Shown piece by piece: positions 1 to 13,898 of a stretch of 64,000 nucleotides of DNA. Below the pieces are notes generated by a model. It was given only the letters and a program-made list of their open reading frames with translations. It ran no database searches and was not told where the DNA came from. A program made the translations under genes and the position numbers. This stretch comes from Apteryx mantelli (lineage: Eukaryota > Chordata > Aves > Apterygiformes > Apterygidae), in NCBI RefSeq assembly GCF_036417845.1, contig NC_090020.1, positions 43,074,425-43,138,424 on the forward strand. Reading direction: 5' to 3'. How positions within the stretch are numbered: the first letter of the stretch is position 1; each line of letters opens with the position of its first letter.

Positions 1-239
1 GACTTCTTTTCAGATACTGTAGAAAATTGACCCCAAGCCTTACCAGATCCGTTAAACAGACTAACTCCAAATTATCAGGTGGATGAAGGTGCTGTTGCGA
101 CTACAGCAACGATAATGCATTGCTACTAAAAACTTGTTTACCCAGGTTTTAACCCAACTTGCATTAACCTTCAGATGCACATTCTCTTATGACCATGGTT
201 AATCATTTGGTCTTTTAAAAACTCCATCACCCAGTGCCT

Positions 240-257
240 CCCCCCCCCCCCCCCCCC
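240..257. repeat. Poly-C run (18 C)
   Basis: An uninterrupted run of 18 C. Runs of this kind recur through the window (for example 14,316-14,330, 19,990-20,000 and 21,212-21,222). Exact length is prone to sequencing and polymerase error. Confidence 0.9.
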
Positions 258-964
258 GCAGCCTTTGGAGGTCAACTTTCAGCAGCTCACCTGGATTATC
301 ACCCTCTTCGATCTGCCAGGGGAACTGTTCGTGTGATTCTCTCTTTAATACATTTCAATCTAGATGTGTCAGGCTGGCAAAACTCTACCACTCGGATTGT
401 TTAAGCCAGATAAAACACTGTTTAAAGAAGCACAGAAGGGCCTCTCACACCTATTTTCCTTGAAAATATTTAAAAAACAAAGCAGACCTTGCAGTAATCT
501 GGAGAAATGTGGAACTGTTGTGACTTTGTGAATGACTAAAAATAGCATGTCATGGGAATTTCTTTTTTATTTTTTTCCCTGTGTCTAGTGAAGAGAGAGA
601 AAAGTAATCATAAATATGCTGTCCTATTTTACACAGTTGATCTAGGAGATGGATGGTATTCAGCCCTGAGACCTAGTCACAAAGCATCAGAATCATACGC
701 ACGGGTTTTCATAAGATGCACGACAAAAAACCTTAACCATATTTTAGGTCTTTTGTTTGGTTTGGGGTTTTTTTTCAGTTTTTGTGCTCTATACTGTCTC
801 TTCTGTAAAGAATCACCTTTTATTTTATCTTTACAGAAAATAGTGACCTTTTAATTTTTAAATAATTTTACAGGGAAAAAGGTTTTCGTGCAGTTTCTGT
901 ATTTGGCTTTTTTCAACAGCTCAGCCCTGAGATATGCACATGAAAAGATCTATGCAATGCTATT

Positions 965-1560
965 GTGAACTGTTCCCATTTAACAGCCTCAGTGAAATCT
1001 TGCCCCACTGAATTCAAAGGCAGGGTAAGGTCGATTTTTGTAGCGTTAGACTCCTTACCTGTTTCCAGGGACAGCCTAGAGATATCCAGCAACATATGTT
1101 TCCCTTTGAATCTAATGGATGAAAAGTGGTCGAGGGCAGACTTTGCTCGTGACTGTGGCAACCTGCTTGCCGCTGCAGTTCTATTTATTAATTCTGCAGC
1201 GGGCATTTTATGGATGCCATGCAATGCCAGCTGAAGGTTACCACAGCAAAGCAGCAGAAAACAGGAGGACTACAGAGTCATTGGCAGTTTATTTTGATTC
1301 AGCTGGAAAGAACAACTTGCGCTTTTATCATCCTTTGTGTTTGGCAAAGGTTAGAGCTTGTCTGAGCTTCACAAGCTGCCAAAATGCTGAGCAGATCCTG
1401 CCATTGTCTCGGTGAGCACTGAATTGCATATTAATTGAAGATCTAAGGCTCTACATCAAACAACAGAAGCATAACCAAACATTGTAGATCTGGGATGCGA
1501 ATGTCTCTGGAGCTAGACGGGAATGTTTGATTTAACGAGAGCATGGATCTGACCCTTTAA
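965..1560. promoter_or_regulatory. Possible conserved noncoding element
   Basis: A repeat-free block with mixed composition and homeodomain-type cores, including a TATTTATTAATT stretch near 1,180 and CATATTAATTGAAG near 1,426. Overlapping open frames occur on both strands but none resembles a protein. The enhancer call rests on sequence texture only; no alignment was available. It could equally be ordinary unique sequence. Confidence 0.25.
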
Positions 1561-4439
1561 ATGTTTCCTACAGAAACGTTACTAAATCATTTGAAAGTTT
1601 GACGGTGTTTTGATACTAGTTGCAGTCAAAAATGAATTTCTGGAGGTCAATTCAGCATGCTTGCTTTGTGGTCGTACCCAAATAACCTATATTAGGAACA
1701 GCTCCAGTCCCCAGGCTGCTGGAGACTACGTACATCATGGAGCTGGAGCACCTCACTCCTACGAGGCCTGTTCATCATGCACACAGCCGCTTTCCTACCT
1801 CACTGGTCATTGAGAAAATAAGAAATAAGAGTAGGGCCAGGAGAGGAACTGTCAATCTCATCCTTCCAGGAGGCATATGAGTGTTGGAAGAGCAAAAAAG
1901 GCAGCAAAAAGAAGAGACCTAAACCAGCAAAGCAACCACTGCTTGAATAAACAGGCGGATTTAGTAACACTGTAATGCCTGAAGAGTTTCTATCAATCAG
2001 CCACAGAAAAGAACACATCTCCTGGATGTTCTTTAATATGTGCATATACATAAAATAGAAGGAGGCAGAGAGAACTGACCATTTATCCAATATGAAATAT
2101 TAATAATCTAATGGATATTACAGAGAAAGGCAGGAATAATGCCAAGGAATTTAATAGATTCAAATCCATATAAAAAACAGGTCTGATAATGATTACAGTA
2201 TGTTTGCGTTGAAGAAATTGTTCTAGGATGTTTATATGGATTGGGTATTCTTTTACAGAAATTTAGCTTGAGTCTGGGTCTGTGTTTGCTGCTCAGTCTT
2301 TGTTTTATCACGGTTCTGATCTAAAACACAGCATTTCAGCATTTGTACCTTTGTATCTTTAGGTTTGACTACTCTCTTGTATGATTTCTTTCCCCAGGGA
2401 AACATTGTGAATTAAATCCCAGCTTCACCAGTGTACAGAAAGCTGGCAACATTCAGTATCATTGTGGCTAATCAAGTTGCCTGCTTTGGAAGCAGACTCA
2501 CAAACATAGGTTTTGGTATCTTAATTGCATTTCAGGTACCTACATTGCTTTCTGGATCTGACTCCAGCTGGCTGTCATGCGTATATTGTGTGCTATTTAC
2601 ATAGGATGAGTGTTTTGCTGAGCAGATCCACACACACTATTTTTTCATTATATTTGTAATGCAAAAGGTAAATAGTGCACTGCTGTAGAAGGCTTCACAG
2701 TGTTAAGTGATTAATGATAATATATGTAGTTTTAATGGACCTCCTTTTAACAGAGAATGGATCATAATTTTCACCATACAGTGGTGTAATTTTAGATGTG
2801 ATCCAAGATGTTAAGAATCAGATATCCAAGTAGGAAGTAGCTTAAAGTACTAAGTATCAACCATAATTTTAGAGTCTGAATGCTGTAAACTGTAGTCAGG
2901 AAAATTTGCATCGCAAAGTTGTATATCATCCAGAGAAGATCTTCAGGCTCCTAGAGCTTCTTACAGACTCTCCATAGCAACTTCCAGCTCTGCTTCATCC
3001 ATACAGCTGCCTTCTCTTCTTCTGCCTCATACTTTAGGGATGCACTTACAGCCACTTTTGGTAGACATATAGGACAAATGACTCTTAAGATTGCAAAGAA
3101 AGGATTGGTGAACTGAACGATGTTAAGACTCCATTTCCACATTCAGCACACATACTTAACAGAAGTTTCTTGAGTTTCTTTAATTTCTTTTCTCACAGGC
3201 ATATAACCAATGAATTATAAAAATTTTCTCCTACAGCTGCTGGGGCCAGAACAAAGAGGTCATGGTTTTGAAAAGTCACTTATTATCAAGTGCCTCCTCC
3301 ATATAATTATACACACACAAAACATGATTCTAAGAGGCAGCAACAAAAAAACCCAGAGATAGGTGAGATAAGTTCAGTGAGATAAGATCTGTTTTACATA
3401 TATTAAAAACTCTACATCTTTCTCATATCAGTATAGCTACGGGATTTGAAAGTTGTCTATATTTCTCTTAATTCTTCAAAATGTTGTTTTACTTGATATT
3501 TACTATTTACACAGACTAGCATTTAACACTGTATGTCATAAATAAATCATATTTAGCACTGTCATTGGGATGTTAAGTTCTGTAAATAGGAAAGTCTGTA
3601 CAAGAGCATCATCTCTCAAGGAAAAAGTTGCAATACAAAATTGAGTCCCTGAGGTAAAAGATAATATTTGCAACTTATCCACAGGCTCAAAGGTGGCTAA
3701 CAATCCTCACCCTGTTTTAAGGTCTAACAAAAAAAGAGTGTTTCCTGGGTAGTTCTTCCAAGATAAATGTTGACTTCAAAGAAAAGAGTGATTCCATTTA
3801 CAAAATGGGTCACCAACAAGAGCTGTAGGGTGGAAGGAAATATAACAAGCAAGAAGTATGGAAAAATGGAAAGTTAATTTACTGAGATCTCCTTCATGAT
3901 ATACAAAGCCAAACCTGCACCTGTTCTCATTCTCTGGAGAATTTTATAGTTGATTTCAATACTGATACTGAAACTTCTGTAACAAAAAAAAAAAGCAAAA
4001 ATTACAGAAATTTGATCTTGATTTTTAATTTTTTTCAAAGGGGGTTATGCATAGTACAAAGTCAACTGGAATATATCATTTAACTCTCTCATATATCTTT
4101 ATCTATATATTGGTATGCACAGTACAAATAAGGAATAGACTGTATTTAATCTCTACTTTTTTTTTTTTTTTAACTTTTTCATTCACCACTGAATTCATTC
4201 AGTCCTGATTTTCCAGTTGTATAATTTGAGGGCAATTAGATGTGTACTTTAACCCTCTCTTGAACTTGTCCAATGAAGTAGATTATTTAGCCAATTTGGA
4301 GACAACAGTTATATAGGAGCTTCCATGCATCCAGCATGATCCCTGTTCTTCAGAAAGTGATGCCCTCAGTGGATTTGCTTGCATGTATATGCTAAATGCT
4401 CCTACCCCCTCGTGTACAGCCGAATAATGTAGCTGGGAT

Positions 4440-4720
4440 TTTTCAAAGAGACAGTCACCCTTAATTACCTGTGCCGTTATACAAGCTGGGCTGATAAGGC
4501 TAATGGAGTTTCTTATGTCACACTACGAACTCATCTGGAGAAGCGACCAGTCTGCTGAGCTAAATACCTGGTGCACTTTGTCCATCTTCTGACAACTGGT
4601 GGACAGAGAAATAAAGCAGTCACAGATTTCTAAAAGCCCTCATTTATCACCTGTCGACATACAGCACTGTTTATAATGCTTCCCTACCAAACTTACACAC
4701 ATGGACACAGAGCGCTCACT
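4440..4720. promoter_or_regulatory. Possible conserved noncoding element
   Basis: Repeat-free, balanced-composition sequence with GATAAG (GATA-like), CACCTG E-box and TAAT-type cores. No open frame of note. The call is by texture and is therefore weak. Confidence 0.25.
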
Positions 4721-4999
4721 ATAGCCTGTGGTAATAGTTGTCATATTTTAACTTTGTAACAGTAGCCATTTGTCTGCCAGTATAGTGCCTACTATTTTCT
4801 CATCCTAAATCTAGAAGGTTAACAAATTTAGTCAATCGGTTCAAGCTTAAATGAGGATCTAGAGGACTCCCCCAGTTATTTTTGCAGCAGCATATGCAGC
4901 AATGCAGCAATCCAGCTTGCTTGGTCTATTGTATTTCCTTCCAAAGAGGAGCTCTAAAGGGACATTTTTGTGGCTGCTGAATAACCTTGTATTTTCTGT

Positions 5000-5800
5000 G
5001 TTCACTAATCATGCATACTTGTGTAACATAGAGTTTGAACTGCTAGGCATAGTGCGATTCACTTTCTTATGAGAAAAAAAGGCAGGACTGTTGCACTTCA
5101 CATCAGAAACAGCGAGTTTGTAACTGCTGGGGCTTTTAATGATTGATGAGAAGTTTGGCTTAGTTTCTGTTTGGAAAGAAGGGCTTTGAACTGGTGGATG
5201 AAATACGAAGAGGAGAGACTTACATAATGGGCCCATCTCCCCTAATCTCCTCACCAAAGAATACACAAGGCAGAAAAACAAGGAGTCCCTTGTAACCCTT
5301 GCAGTGACAAGCGCCTTATTTAATGTATTCAGTTACTTATTAGTAGACCAATATAAATCTTGCAGAACAGTGTGCAAAGTCAGCAGGGGGTCTGAATCCT
5401 GATGTTTTTTTCCCACTGCTGAATAAATGATCCCAACCACCAGCTTCAGAAGCTCATCCTCATTAGTATGTATGAAATGAGTGGAATAAGCACTGGGAGA
5501 TTTATATTGTTCTATATCCAATTTAATTAATATGAGACGGTGCCGATTTCTGGAGGAAGGAGGCAATGTCCATAGATTCCTATGCACCTTTCATTGTAAT
5601 TAGTGATATAAATCTATCACAGCATGGAGACCTTAAAAAGTGCCCTCATCATTTTCTAATCCTACTGATATTCATTAACTAGACATTTTAGCAATATGTA
5701 TATTATAATATGCCACCATCATTAAGGTCACAGTAGAGTTTTCATTATAAACCCCCAGCTTCCAGGGTTTATAACTCTGCTGGAACATTTAAGGATAAGC
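5000..5800. promoter_or_regulatory. Possible conserved noncoding block
   Basis: About 800 bp of unique sequence with several AATTA/TAAT cores (near 5,520-5,535 and 5,598-5,612). Open frames of 84-90 codons on the minus strand match nothing I know. The dense unique sequence resembles developmental enhancers in vertebrate gene deserts, but conservation was not measured. Confidence 0.28.
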
Positions 5801-7139
5801 ATGTATTGCCAAGGAGTACTTTTTGCTGTTTTAGACAATGTTGGAAGAAACAGCATTCTGACTATTTTTAAACTCTGGGCAGACCAAAAAAAAAAAAAAA
5901 GAGCGACAGAAATACCATTAAAAAAACAAATAAACAGCTATCTATTGGTGTCAGACACTGCTCTGAGACTGAATAATATAGGTAGAGTCTGCAAAGTCTT
6001 GAGGGAGTCACTGTGAAATGAGTTCCCAAAAGGAAGGAATGGGATATTCTTTCCATTAGCATAAAGTAGACTGTGGAAAAAGGTGGCTTGTATATGCCTT
6101 ATCTGACTAATTGGCCACTGGCTCCAGTGAGACCAAGAACTGAACTAGGCTTTCCAGTTTCATGACTGATACATTTTATTTCATAGATTAAGCTCTTCTT
6201 GATTTTCTGCTTTTACAGAGTAGGAGGCATGGTCACAAACTGGTTAATGTAATGGATTTTGCAATTTGGGGTGATATTCTAGTCCCACTAAAGTCAGTGA
6301 CAAAACTTCCAAAGAATTCTGTAAGGCCAATTCTTTACCCCAAGTACTTTAGCCCATTTCAAATATAGCTCATTTATAAATCTACTTTGGTCTTTATTCA
6401 ACTGAAAATCCAAATTAAAGATTACAGTAAAATACAGGCCCAGGCAAAAACTTATACTCTTAAATCTAGGACTATTTAAATTTTATTTGTCTTTGATATA
6501 AGACATAAGTAGATATTAAAAAGCACAAAGTTTTTCTGCTGACTTTCTGTGAACACTAATGCATATTCCACACAGGGCTGAATGTAAAATCCAAACATCC
6601 ACAAGCAGTCACTGCCAAAAGGGAATAATGTTGTCTTCAGGACAGCCCAAGTAAAGAGTTAGTCACCAAAAATATTGCTATAAATGATACCCTTGGCAAT
6701 AATATGCGAATTTATTTTTCAGCTAATGGAGTTTCATCACTGATAGCACATAAATGAAGACTGTGGTTTATTTCATGCAAGTTGATGATCTTCCCCACAT
6801 TTCTTCTTCATTATACATAATCTTACCGCTTCTGTATCTATGAGGTATACTTACTTATCTACTAAACTTCCACACATGCAATGATAAATACATTCTTAGA
6901 CATTATGTTTGGTAAAATGGATTAAGGAAAGGACAATGATTTAACTCAGAGATCAAATACATGTCTCCTAGCAATGGAAGCCCCCCATTTCATGGTGAGT
7001 CAAACAAGCTCTGAGCAGTCAGCTTCTACGTGGTCTCTTGCCCTTTGCGTTGGGTTAATGACAAATCTTCTGAGCAGCTTTCACTCACTTCCTCTCAATT
7101 TTGCTGCATTAGTATCGGGCCCAGGGGAGTGACTGAAAC

Positions 7140-7480
7140 TTACCTAAGCCAGGCTGGAATTTCTGGGCTGTGATTTACCTGGGCCAGTCACACATGGGAG
7201 AGGCCACCTGGTTAATGAGTCCCAGGAATGAGCAAACACAGGAAGTCTGTCTCCTCTCTCGCTCCCTGGTAATAGTGCGACCTTCGTTAGCAAGTGCTTT
7301 TCAGCTCTAATAATCGCCAGGAAACTCCAGACTAAATCAGTCCAGAGGGAGGGGTAGCTAGCAGCAGTAATGCTGTTGTCATCATCGTCCTCACACAGGG
7401 CCAGAAGCAATCACCTCTGCAACGTAAGCAACATCGAACTCCACAGCCAGCTTCGCTAGCTTCAGGGGAGCTTCTTGTGG
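7140..7480. promoter_or_regulatory. Possible conserved noncoding element
   Basis: A more GC-balanced 340-bp block in AT-rich surroundings, with several retained CpGs and a TAATAATCG core near 7,309. The 88-codon minus-strand frame across it has no recognisable domain. An enhancer, or less likely a noncoding exon, is possible. Confidence 0.27.
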
Positions 7481-8479
7481 AGTAAAGCACTAGTAAATAC
7501 AAGTACCAGTGGCAGAATAGTTATCTGGAAAAGTCTAGGCTACTGAATTTGAGTTTCCAGTGTTCTTATTACTTTTCTCGGCGTAATGCAGTACAGGGAA
7601 AGTGAAAGAGAGCCCACTCCATCTCTTTTAGTTGCACTAGTGCTAGAACCACCATCTGTTACTTTTAGTCTTAGGAAGAGGAGTATGGACAAGCAGATAA
7701 AGGAAAATACTGATTTCAGCTCTTTTTCTGAAATAATATCTTTGCTAGATCTAAAGCATACTCTGAAATCACTGAAAAGACCCCATCAATTTCCCATGGT
7801 TTGTATCCCTTCAAAGTGAAACTGTGCTACAAATGTACAGCTCCTCCCACGTTCTCCCTTGGAGAGGAGTCATTTTCTGCTGTTCCCCCTGAGACATCAA
7901 GGATATTAGCTCTTCCTTCATGACGGCAGGTATACTGGAACATGGGAGAGCTGTGTTTCCACTTGTCCTGTTTTCAACTTGCTCATAGATTTGATGTAAC
8001 AGCCAAGAGGAGCCAAACTCCAACCAACTCATTTGGGTCACCTGCTTGGTCACCTGGGGCCTTTTCAGGCTGAGTGACTGCCTGACCCGTGTCCTATAGC
8101 ACTGTTATTTCCTGGCTATCCTATGTCACTTTTTCCACACAGAATTAGATCCAAATAGTTCATCAGGCCGGGTGGGGAGGTGGCTGACACTAATGAAAGC
8201 TGCTTTGCCAAAAGCAGGACATGCTCTTCCCAAATACTTTGTCATGTCTTTCAACACATTTTCAGTCACTCTTCTGTATCTTAGTATACCATAATGTGTT
8301 TGACATTAATTTCTCCTTTAGTATGTAAAAATATTCATATTATCTAAAAGCAAGTGCAAACCTATAGCAACTCAGCCTCTTATTTCTTGTTGTTTTAATT
8401 CAACGATCTTGCAGAATCAAAGGATAAAACCTGATTAAAAGATCATTTTCCATCAGCTGCTTATTTGTCAAGATTTAAC

Positions 8480-8760
8480 CAATCCCTTTTTTCCTACATT
8501 CCTGTATTGTATCTTGCTAATCTTTTGCTTCACATAGAGACTATTTACTCTTCTCCCCCTTTAGTTCTCTTTCTTCCTGTCTCCTTCCCCTCATTCTCTC
8601 TGGTTTCTCGCCCTTTCCCCCACTGCACACACTCCTTCACAAATTTTCTCAGCTGGAGCCTTTTTCTTGTCTCTTCCATTTTGTCCTAGTTGCTCTTTTT
8701 CCCTCTGTCGTTCTCCTTCCTCCTTTTTTTGTCTGTCAGTCGCAGACCCTTTCTTTCTCC
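8480..8760 (+). repeat. Pyrimidine-rich strand-asymmetric tract
   Basis: The + strand is dominated by C and T for about 280 bp (TTCTCC, CTTTCC, CTTCC blocks) with few purine interruptions. It is not a clean tandem repeat. Such tracts are common in introns and can form unusual DNA structures if mirror-symmetric, which this one is not over long distances. Confidence 0.5.
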
Positions 8761-9984
8761 AACTGCCATCAATTTGAGGGTTAAAAAAAAAGAAGTCAGC
8801 TGTATGAGATTTAATGTTATGAATTAAAGTGTGTGTGTGTTGGGGAGGAGGATGGAATAAAGCCTCTTTCTTTCAGCTACTGAAACCATTAAAGGTTTCT
8901 CTTTGGTAATATTGTATTGCCTAGCAATTCCACTTACTGAGTGCTCCTAAGGGTTCAGTTCAGCTGAAAGGACACTGAAAGCAATGATTTTGACTTATTT
9001 AACTAACTACTTTTTACTATTTTAAATTGGATTTGCTCTGTTTGATGCTATAATTGTATTTAAACATTTTTATTATAATATCAACTTCTTTCAGTGCTGT
9101 CTTTTCAATTATGATAATTTTACACTTTCTTTAGCTCCCCCATCTAGATCTGAAATGTTCACTGCTATTTTGGGAGCCACAGTAATGGTTCAGTTTGGAC
9201 CACATTCATCCACTGTAAGAACACAGGCAAAGCCAAATAAATCTACTCTTCTCTTACTGCTTTCCTTAAGCTCTCAATTGATACCCTGATTTTTTGGCGT
9301 TCTGGTGAGAACAGAGCATTTACCCCAAGAAAACTGTATGATTTGGCTTAACTTTCCAATCAAAATATATTCTGCACATTTTCAGGGAGTCTGTCTACAC
9401 CTCTTTCTGTGCCCCCCAAACAACTAGACAGAGTTCGTGTCAAACCTTATAAACCTTGTCAAACCTTTGTGTCAATCTTATAAACAGAATCAGTAGCTGA
9501 GAAATGTATTTTGTTCTGTTCGGTTCCTTGCTGTACTCAGAAAGGAAGCAACATCTAAGCACAATGCTGGAAAAGCTAATGGGGAAAAAAAGGAATTTCT
9601 GAAACAGTAAATTAAAAATGTAGAGCACAATATTTTGAACTGAACTACCATGAAGTAACTAAGGAGTGTACTTTCCTTTCCTATATTAAAACTCTCAAGA
9701 ACGACAAACTGAAAAATCTGTAAGATTCTCTGTCTACAGTTTTTGATTAATTTTCCTCTCAAGGAGAGACTCTAACTGGAAGAGACTAATGTGAGATTGT
9801 CAACATCTGAAGTGTGAAGAAAGTAAGCTTCCCTTTATGGAAAATCCAATAAAGTCCAATAGCAAATATTTTTTCTAGAGACTTAAAGAATTGCCTATGG
9901 AATTCAAAGATCAATTATATTCCTTCTATGGAGCTCTGTAGGATCGTTAAAAATTACTGTATACCTCCCTTCCTGGTGAAATCC

Positions 9985-10080
9985 TACAAAACAGATTGTC
10001 AGCAGGTGAAATCAATATGGATGCGCTGACATTAATGAGACTTTACGTTAATTTACACCAGAGGAGGATCTGGCCCATAC
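9985..10080 (+). repeat. Old sauropsid interspersed repeat fragment
   Basis: The stretch ending TTTACACCAGAGGAGGATCT (10,052-10,071), followed by GGCCCA, resembles a repeat end seen widely in bird, crocodilian and turtle DNA, where a phrase like 'dTTTACACCAG...GGATCTGGCCC' recurs. I recall the family by pattern and cannot name it with confidence. It is diverged and truncated. Confidence 0.45.
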
Positions 10081-12884
10081 GTGTTTAGAGTAATTTGACA
10101 ATAAATCTCCATAAACTTCTGCTGGTTTTAGCAACTGTTAAATTCTACAGTACTTTCCCATACTGATCGTCTGTGCTCAGTTGTTTTGTTTTTAATAGGG
10201 AACCACTCCCTTCACCATATGGTCCAGCCACTATCCACAATACTCTGCTTATTTCACCATCATGTAACACTCTCCTCTTCTGGGAACTAGATGACACAGT
10301 GACATGTGAATGTTGCTCACAGTGCAACATGAATTTCTGCTGATTTTTCTGGCACAATACAGCAGGGGCTGACCAGGGCAGCCTCTTGCATAAAACATCT
10401 GCTCCCCGGCCCTGTTTGGCTTCCAAAATGCTCCGTAGTTGTAACGACCAACCTGCAAAGAATTGGCACAGAGAGAATCCTTTTGGGTTCCCAGGCAGAG
10501 GCAAATCTGTCTATGGAGTCTTTCTAGTGAATATTTTGAACTACTTTCCTTAATTTTAAATACTTTGGGTTCCTCTGATGAGCACATGCTAGATGGGCCT
10601 ATGGTCATCTGGGAATCCATGTTTTATTTGGAAGATGTCTGAAGAAAGAGATTAAGAAAAGGAAATTCATCCATGCTAGCCAGCAATATAATAATGTGGT
10701 GTTACTAGTAGGGTCCTTGTTACAGAAGGGATTTTGCAGGGATTCATAAACCATTAAAAATCACAGCCATAGCAGAAACTCATGGCCTACCTGTTCGTAA
10801 CTGGATCTCATTTTAAGTGTTTACATTGGTCTGTAAAATGTTTAGCGCCCATAAATCCTAAACTATGCGCCTGACTGCAGGAGGTACTCGGGCAAAAGAC
10901 TTTTTGCTATCTTACACTACGAGGCCGAGAATTGGTTCCCTGTTGTTTTCAAAGAGTCATCTTTTCTTGTCTTTTTAAGAGCTGTTGTGTGACCAAGAAC
11001 AGTTACATGCTGATGAAAAAACTGCTAGCTTTCAACCACATTTTCAGAGTACAGCTGAGTTTGGTGAATTCCTCTGAACCGATTAACAGAAGGATCTTAT
11101 TTTTCTCTATGTAGGAGTAATTACTTTGCCAGGATTTCAATAATGTTGTCTTGACAAAAATCATATTTACAGTTTGATGAGCTTTCATTGTTGCTGTAAG
11201 ATTAAAGAAGTCAACACTTCTTTATATTAAGATGTCTCTGCACTCAGCATTTTATTTTCATTTGCGGTAAGACATATCCCCACAGGTAAAGGCATCTCCT
11301 CTGCTGCCAGAATGGGATGGGGAAAAAGGAGATAGGACCCCTCCTAGGATTACAGGCTTCCAATGTCTCATGGATATCAAAACCATTTCATACCTTCCTT
11401 GGGGGCAAAAGCCCCTGGCGTTTCTCAGCTGTCAAAAGCCTCAGCTCCACCACTCGTGTTCTTACTTGTCAATGTAAAACTTTGCTGCACTTCAAATCTT
11501 TAAAATAGGGGCAAGAATAAACCCAACTGAATCCAATATTAACAGTAGGTACAGGAAATGGCCAATGCTGCACGGATCAGGCTGGCATGGGAAGATAATG
11601 AATGGGGAATGCTCAATGCTGATGTACCACTGCATCGCCCCGGTATCCCAGCTCTTCAGAGCTGTATTTAACGGGATGCCCCACTTACAGTTACATGGTT
11701 CCAGGAAGGTGGTAGAGCAGAAAATACACATGTATTTAGCGTGCGGCTCAGCACGTCAGTTGGCATCCAGCTCTGAACAACCCATCTAAAAGAGCCAGCT
11801 GCTCCCAGTGACAGCTCTACAGAGGCTCAAGCACCCTTCCCCCATGCAGGCCACGTGTCCCACTAACCTTAGGTCAACATATTTTGTATGTAATTAGGAG
11901 ACAGGGGTAGAGGTAATATTTTCATACAAACCCAAGTGGAATCTTTGGTAGAGGCAGAATATGAAGCGGGGCTGGAGTGAATTGGAGAACATCTCTGTGG
12001 CTTTTGTGGATTTTTCAGATAAGGTGCTTAAAATGCAAATTCCAGCAGCTCCATGGAAATCTTGCTGAGAAACCCTTAGTGGATTGAGACTTAAAAACCC
12101 CTTGCACTCTAGCTCAGCAGCTGCCAAAAGGCAGCTAGGCAGTGCTAGCTGGTACGGGTAACAGTTTCCTTCCCCACACCAGGGTGAGCAGCTCTGGCCA
12201 GTTTTTAACTGGTCTGGGTGAGCGAGCAAGGTTGTGTCTGTTTTCAGAAGATCTGACTGCACTACAACTTGAGGTTGATATTCAAATTCCATGAAAATAA
12301 CCTAAAATCACTTGGCGGGAAAGAAAAGAATGGGAGAGTAGTTTACTGGATGGGGTGGGGGAGAGAGAAAGGGAACATGGAATCAGGGAAAAGAGGGGAT
12401 TTTTTAAGCTATGAAGACACGTAATTTTGCAGATTGAGGCTAGTAAATTAAGAACAGAAGGAGCAGTAAGGGAATAAAGGACAGGAGAGCTGAATTTCCT
12501 TTTGACAGAAGGCTAATTGAAAAAAAGAAGGTTCTAATGTGAGATTTGAAGGAAGAAATTAGTCAATGCAGGCTTGGAAATTAAATATGGAAAGAATGGA
12601 AAGTGGATGAATGGAAAACACTTTTGTAAAAGAACCTGAATAATAAGTTCTTGCAATTGATGCCACATCTAATACTGACATATGGAAAATAGGATGTTTT
12701 AGTGCTTTCTGCTTCTTGCAAAACTTTTATAATACAAAAATCTGGTCTGTATTTTTCAAAGCTCTAAATATAGGGGAAAAATATTTCTGTCAAAGAGCCT
12801 TTTTTGATTAATGAAGAAATGCAAGTGTAAAATAAACTGTTCAGCATTTCAGAAGTATTTCTGATGTGAAGCACACAGTGAGGG

Positions 12885-12960
12885 CCCAATCTAGATTTGC
12901 TTACAACTCAAACCCACAAAAAAGTCAGTGGAAGTTTTGAACACCTCAAAATGTACATAG
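12885..12960 (+). repeat. Probable old sauropsid repeat scrap
   Basis: Contains GGGCCCAATCTAG and an AAGTCAGTGGAAGTTTTG phrase (12,921-12,938), the diverged remnant of a 'TGAAGTCAATGGGAG'-type repeat common in bird and reptile genomes. Identification is by memory of the pattern. Confidence 0.35.
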
Positions 12961-13898
12961 TGATTGACCATAATGTAATGATTGAATGTCAGCATTTGGT
13001 ATTGTTGAATGGATGTTGCCCGCAAATTCAGACTGTATTTTGTCTCTGCTCTTGTTTCCTGTCAGAGAGAGAAGTAGCATGAGATTAGCTGGTGCCTCTT
13101 CGGGGAAATGGGGTTAGGGGTCTTGGCAAATCAAGGTCCATTCATCTGGTTTACCCCCCTGCCACATGGTTTGGTACCCAGAAATTATTTGTACTCGTTG
13201 AGTTTCTCTAATTGCTTTCAGATCTAGGGTAAGTTTGTTTAGCTAAAATTTATCTGTCCTCAGCAATTATTCTGTTTGGTGCAGAACTCTCTTCTGTTTT
13301 AGATTTCCAGGGAAAGAAAGAAAATATATATTAAGTCTCAGTTCCTTTGGTTAGAAAATTACCCTAAGTATATAGTCAGTTTAAACTGTCTGAAGGGAAA
13401 GAAAAAACTTTTCCTTGATACCAAAGAATGCTTTCCCTTGTAATCTAACAACTAGAAATTGAATTAATGTGTGTGTAATTTTAGATCCTAAATCAAATAC
13501 CAAACCAAAACCAATTTCTGAGAGTCCTTTCATTATCTGAAAATAAAGGGCAGAAAAAGAGTTGTCATAAACAAGTAATTATTTTAATTTTCATGCGACA
13601 CTTCTTGGCCTGATAGTAAATCCCCTGGTTGTAGTCTGTCCTTCCACTTATCTGGTTTAAAAAATACATGCATAAATCAACTTAAGGCAATCGCACTTGT
13701 CAGTGAATCCTCAGGAAAAGAGATATCTTCATGCCGAAGTAACCAGAGCTTCTCCTCGTAGTGCGTCTCAAACGAGACCTAGAGCACAGAAATTACAGTC
13801 AAAACTTTGAGGCACCCCACGCCACGGGCGAGGCCACGCTGGGCACCGATTTCCAGCTCGCCGGTGTCATCGGGTTTTCTCGAGACGGTCTCGCAGGG

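Larger units (their letters stand above)
1..13740. other. AT-rich noncoding DNA upstream of the CpG island
   Basis: No coding exon can be supported in this stretch. Open frames are short (the longest about 130 codons) and lack recognisable domains. It contains a long C run, simple A/T runs, two or three scraps of an old sauropsid repeat, a pyrimidine-rich tract at 8,480-8,760, and several enhancer-like blocks listed separately. It could be intergenic DNA or an intron; the sequence does not decide. Confidence 0.6.

Noticed and set aside
10145-10620. Two overlapping minus-strand frames of 119 and 123 codons
   Set aside because: Both share the same DNA in different registers; neither has a domain or splice context.
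11894-12292. 132-codon minus-strand frame
   Set aside because: Peptide resembles no family, codon use is not exon-like, and there are no good flanking splice sites.
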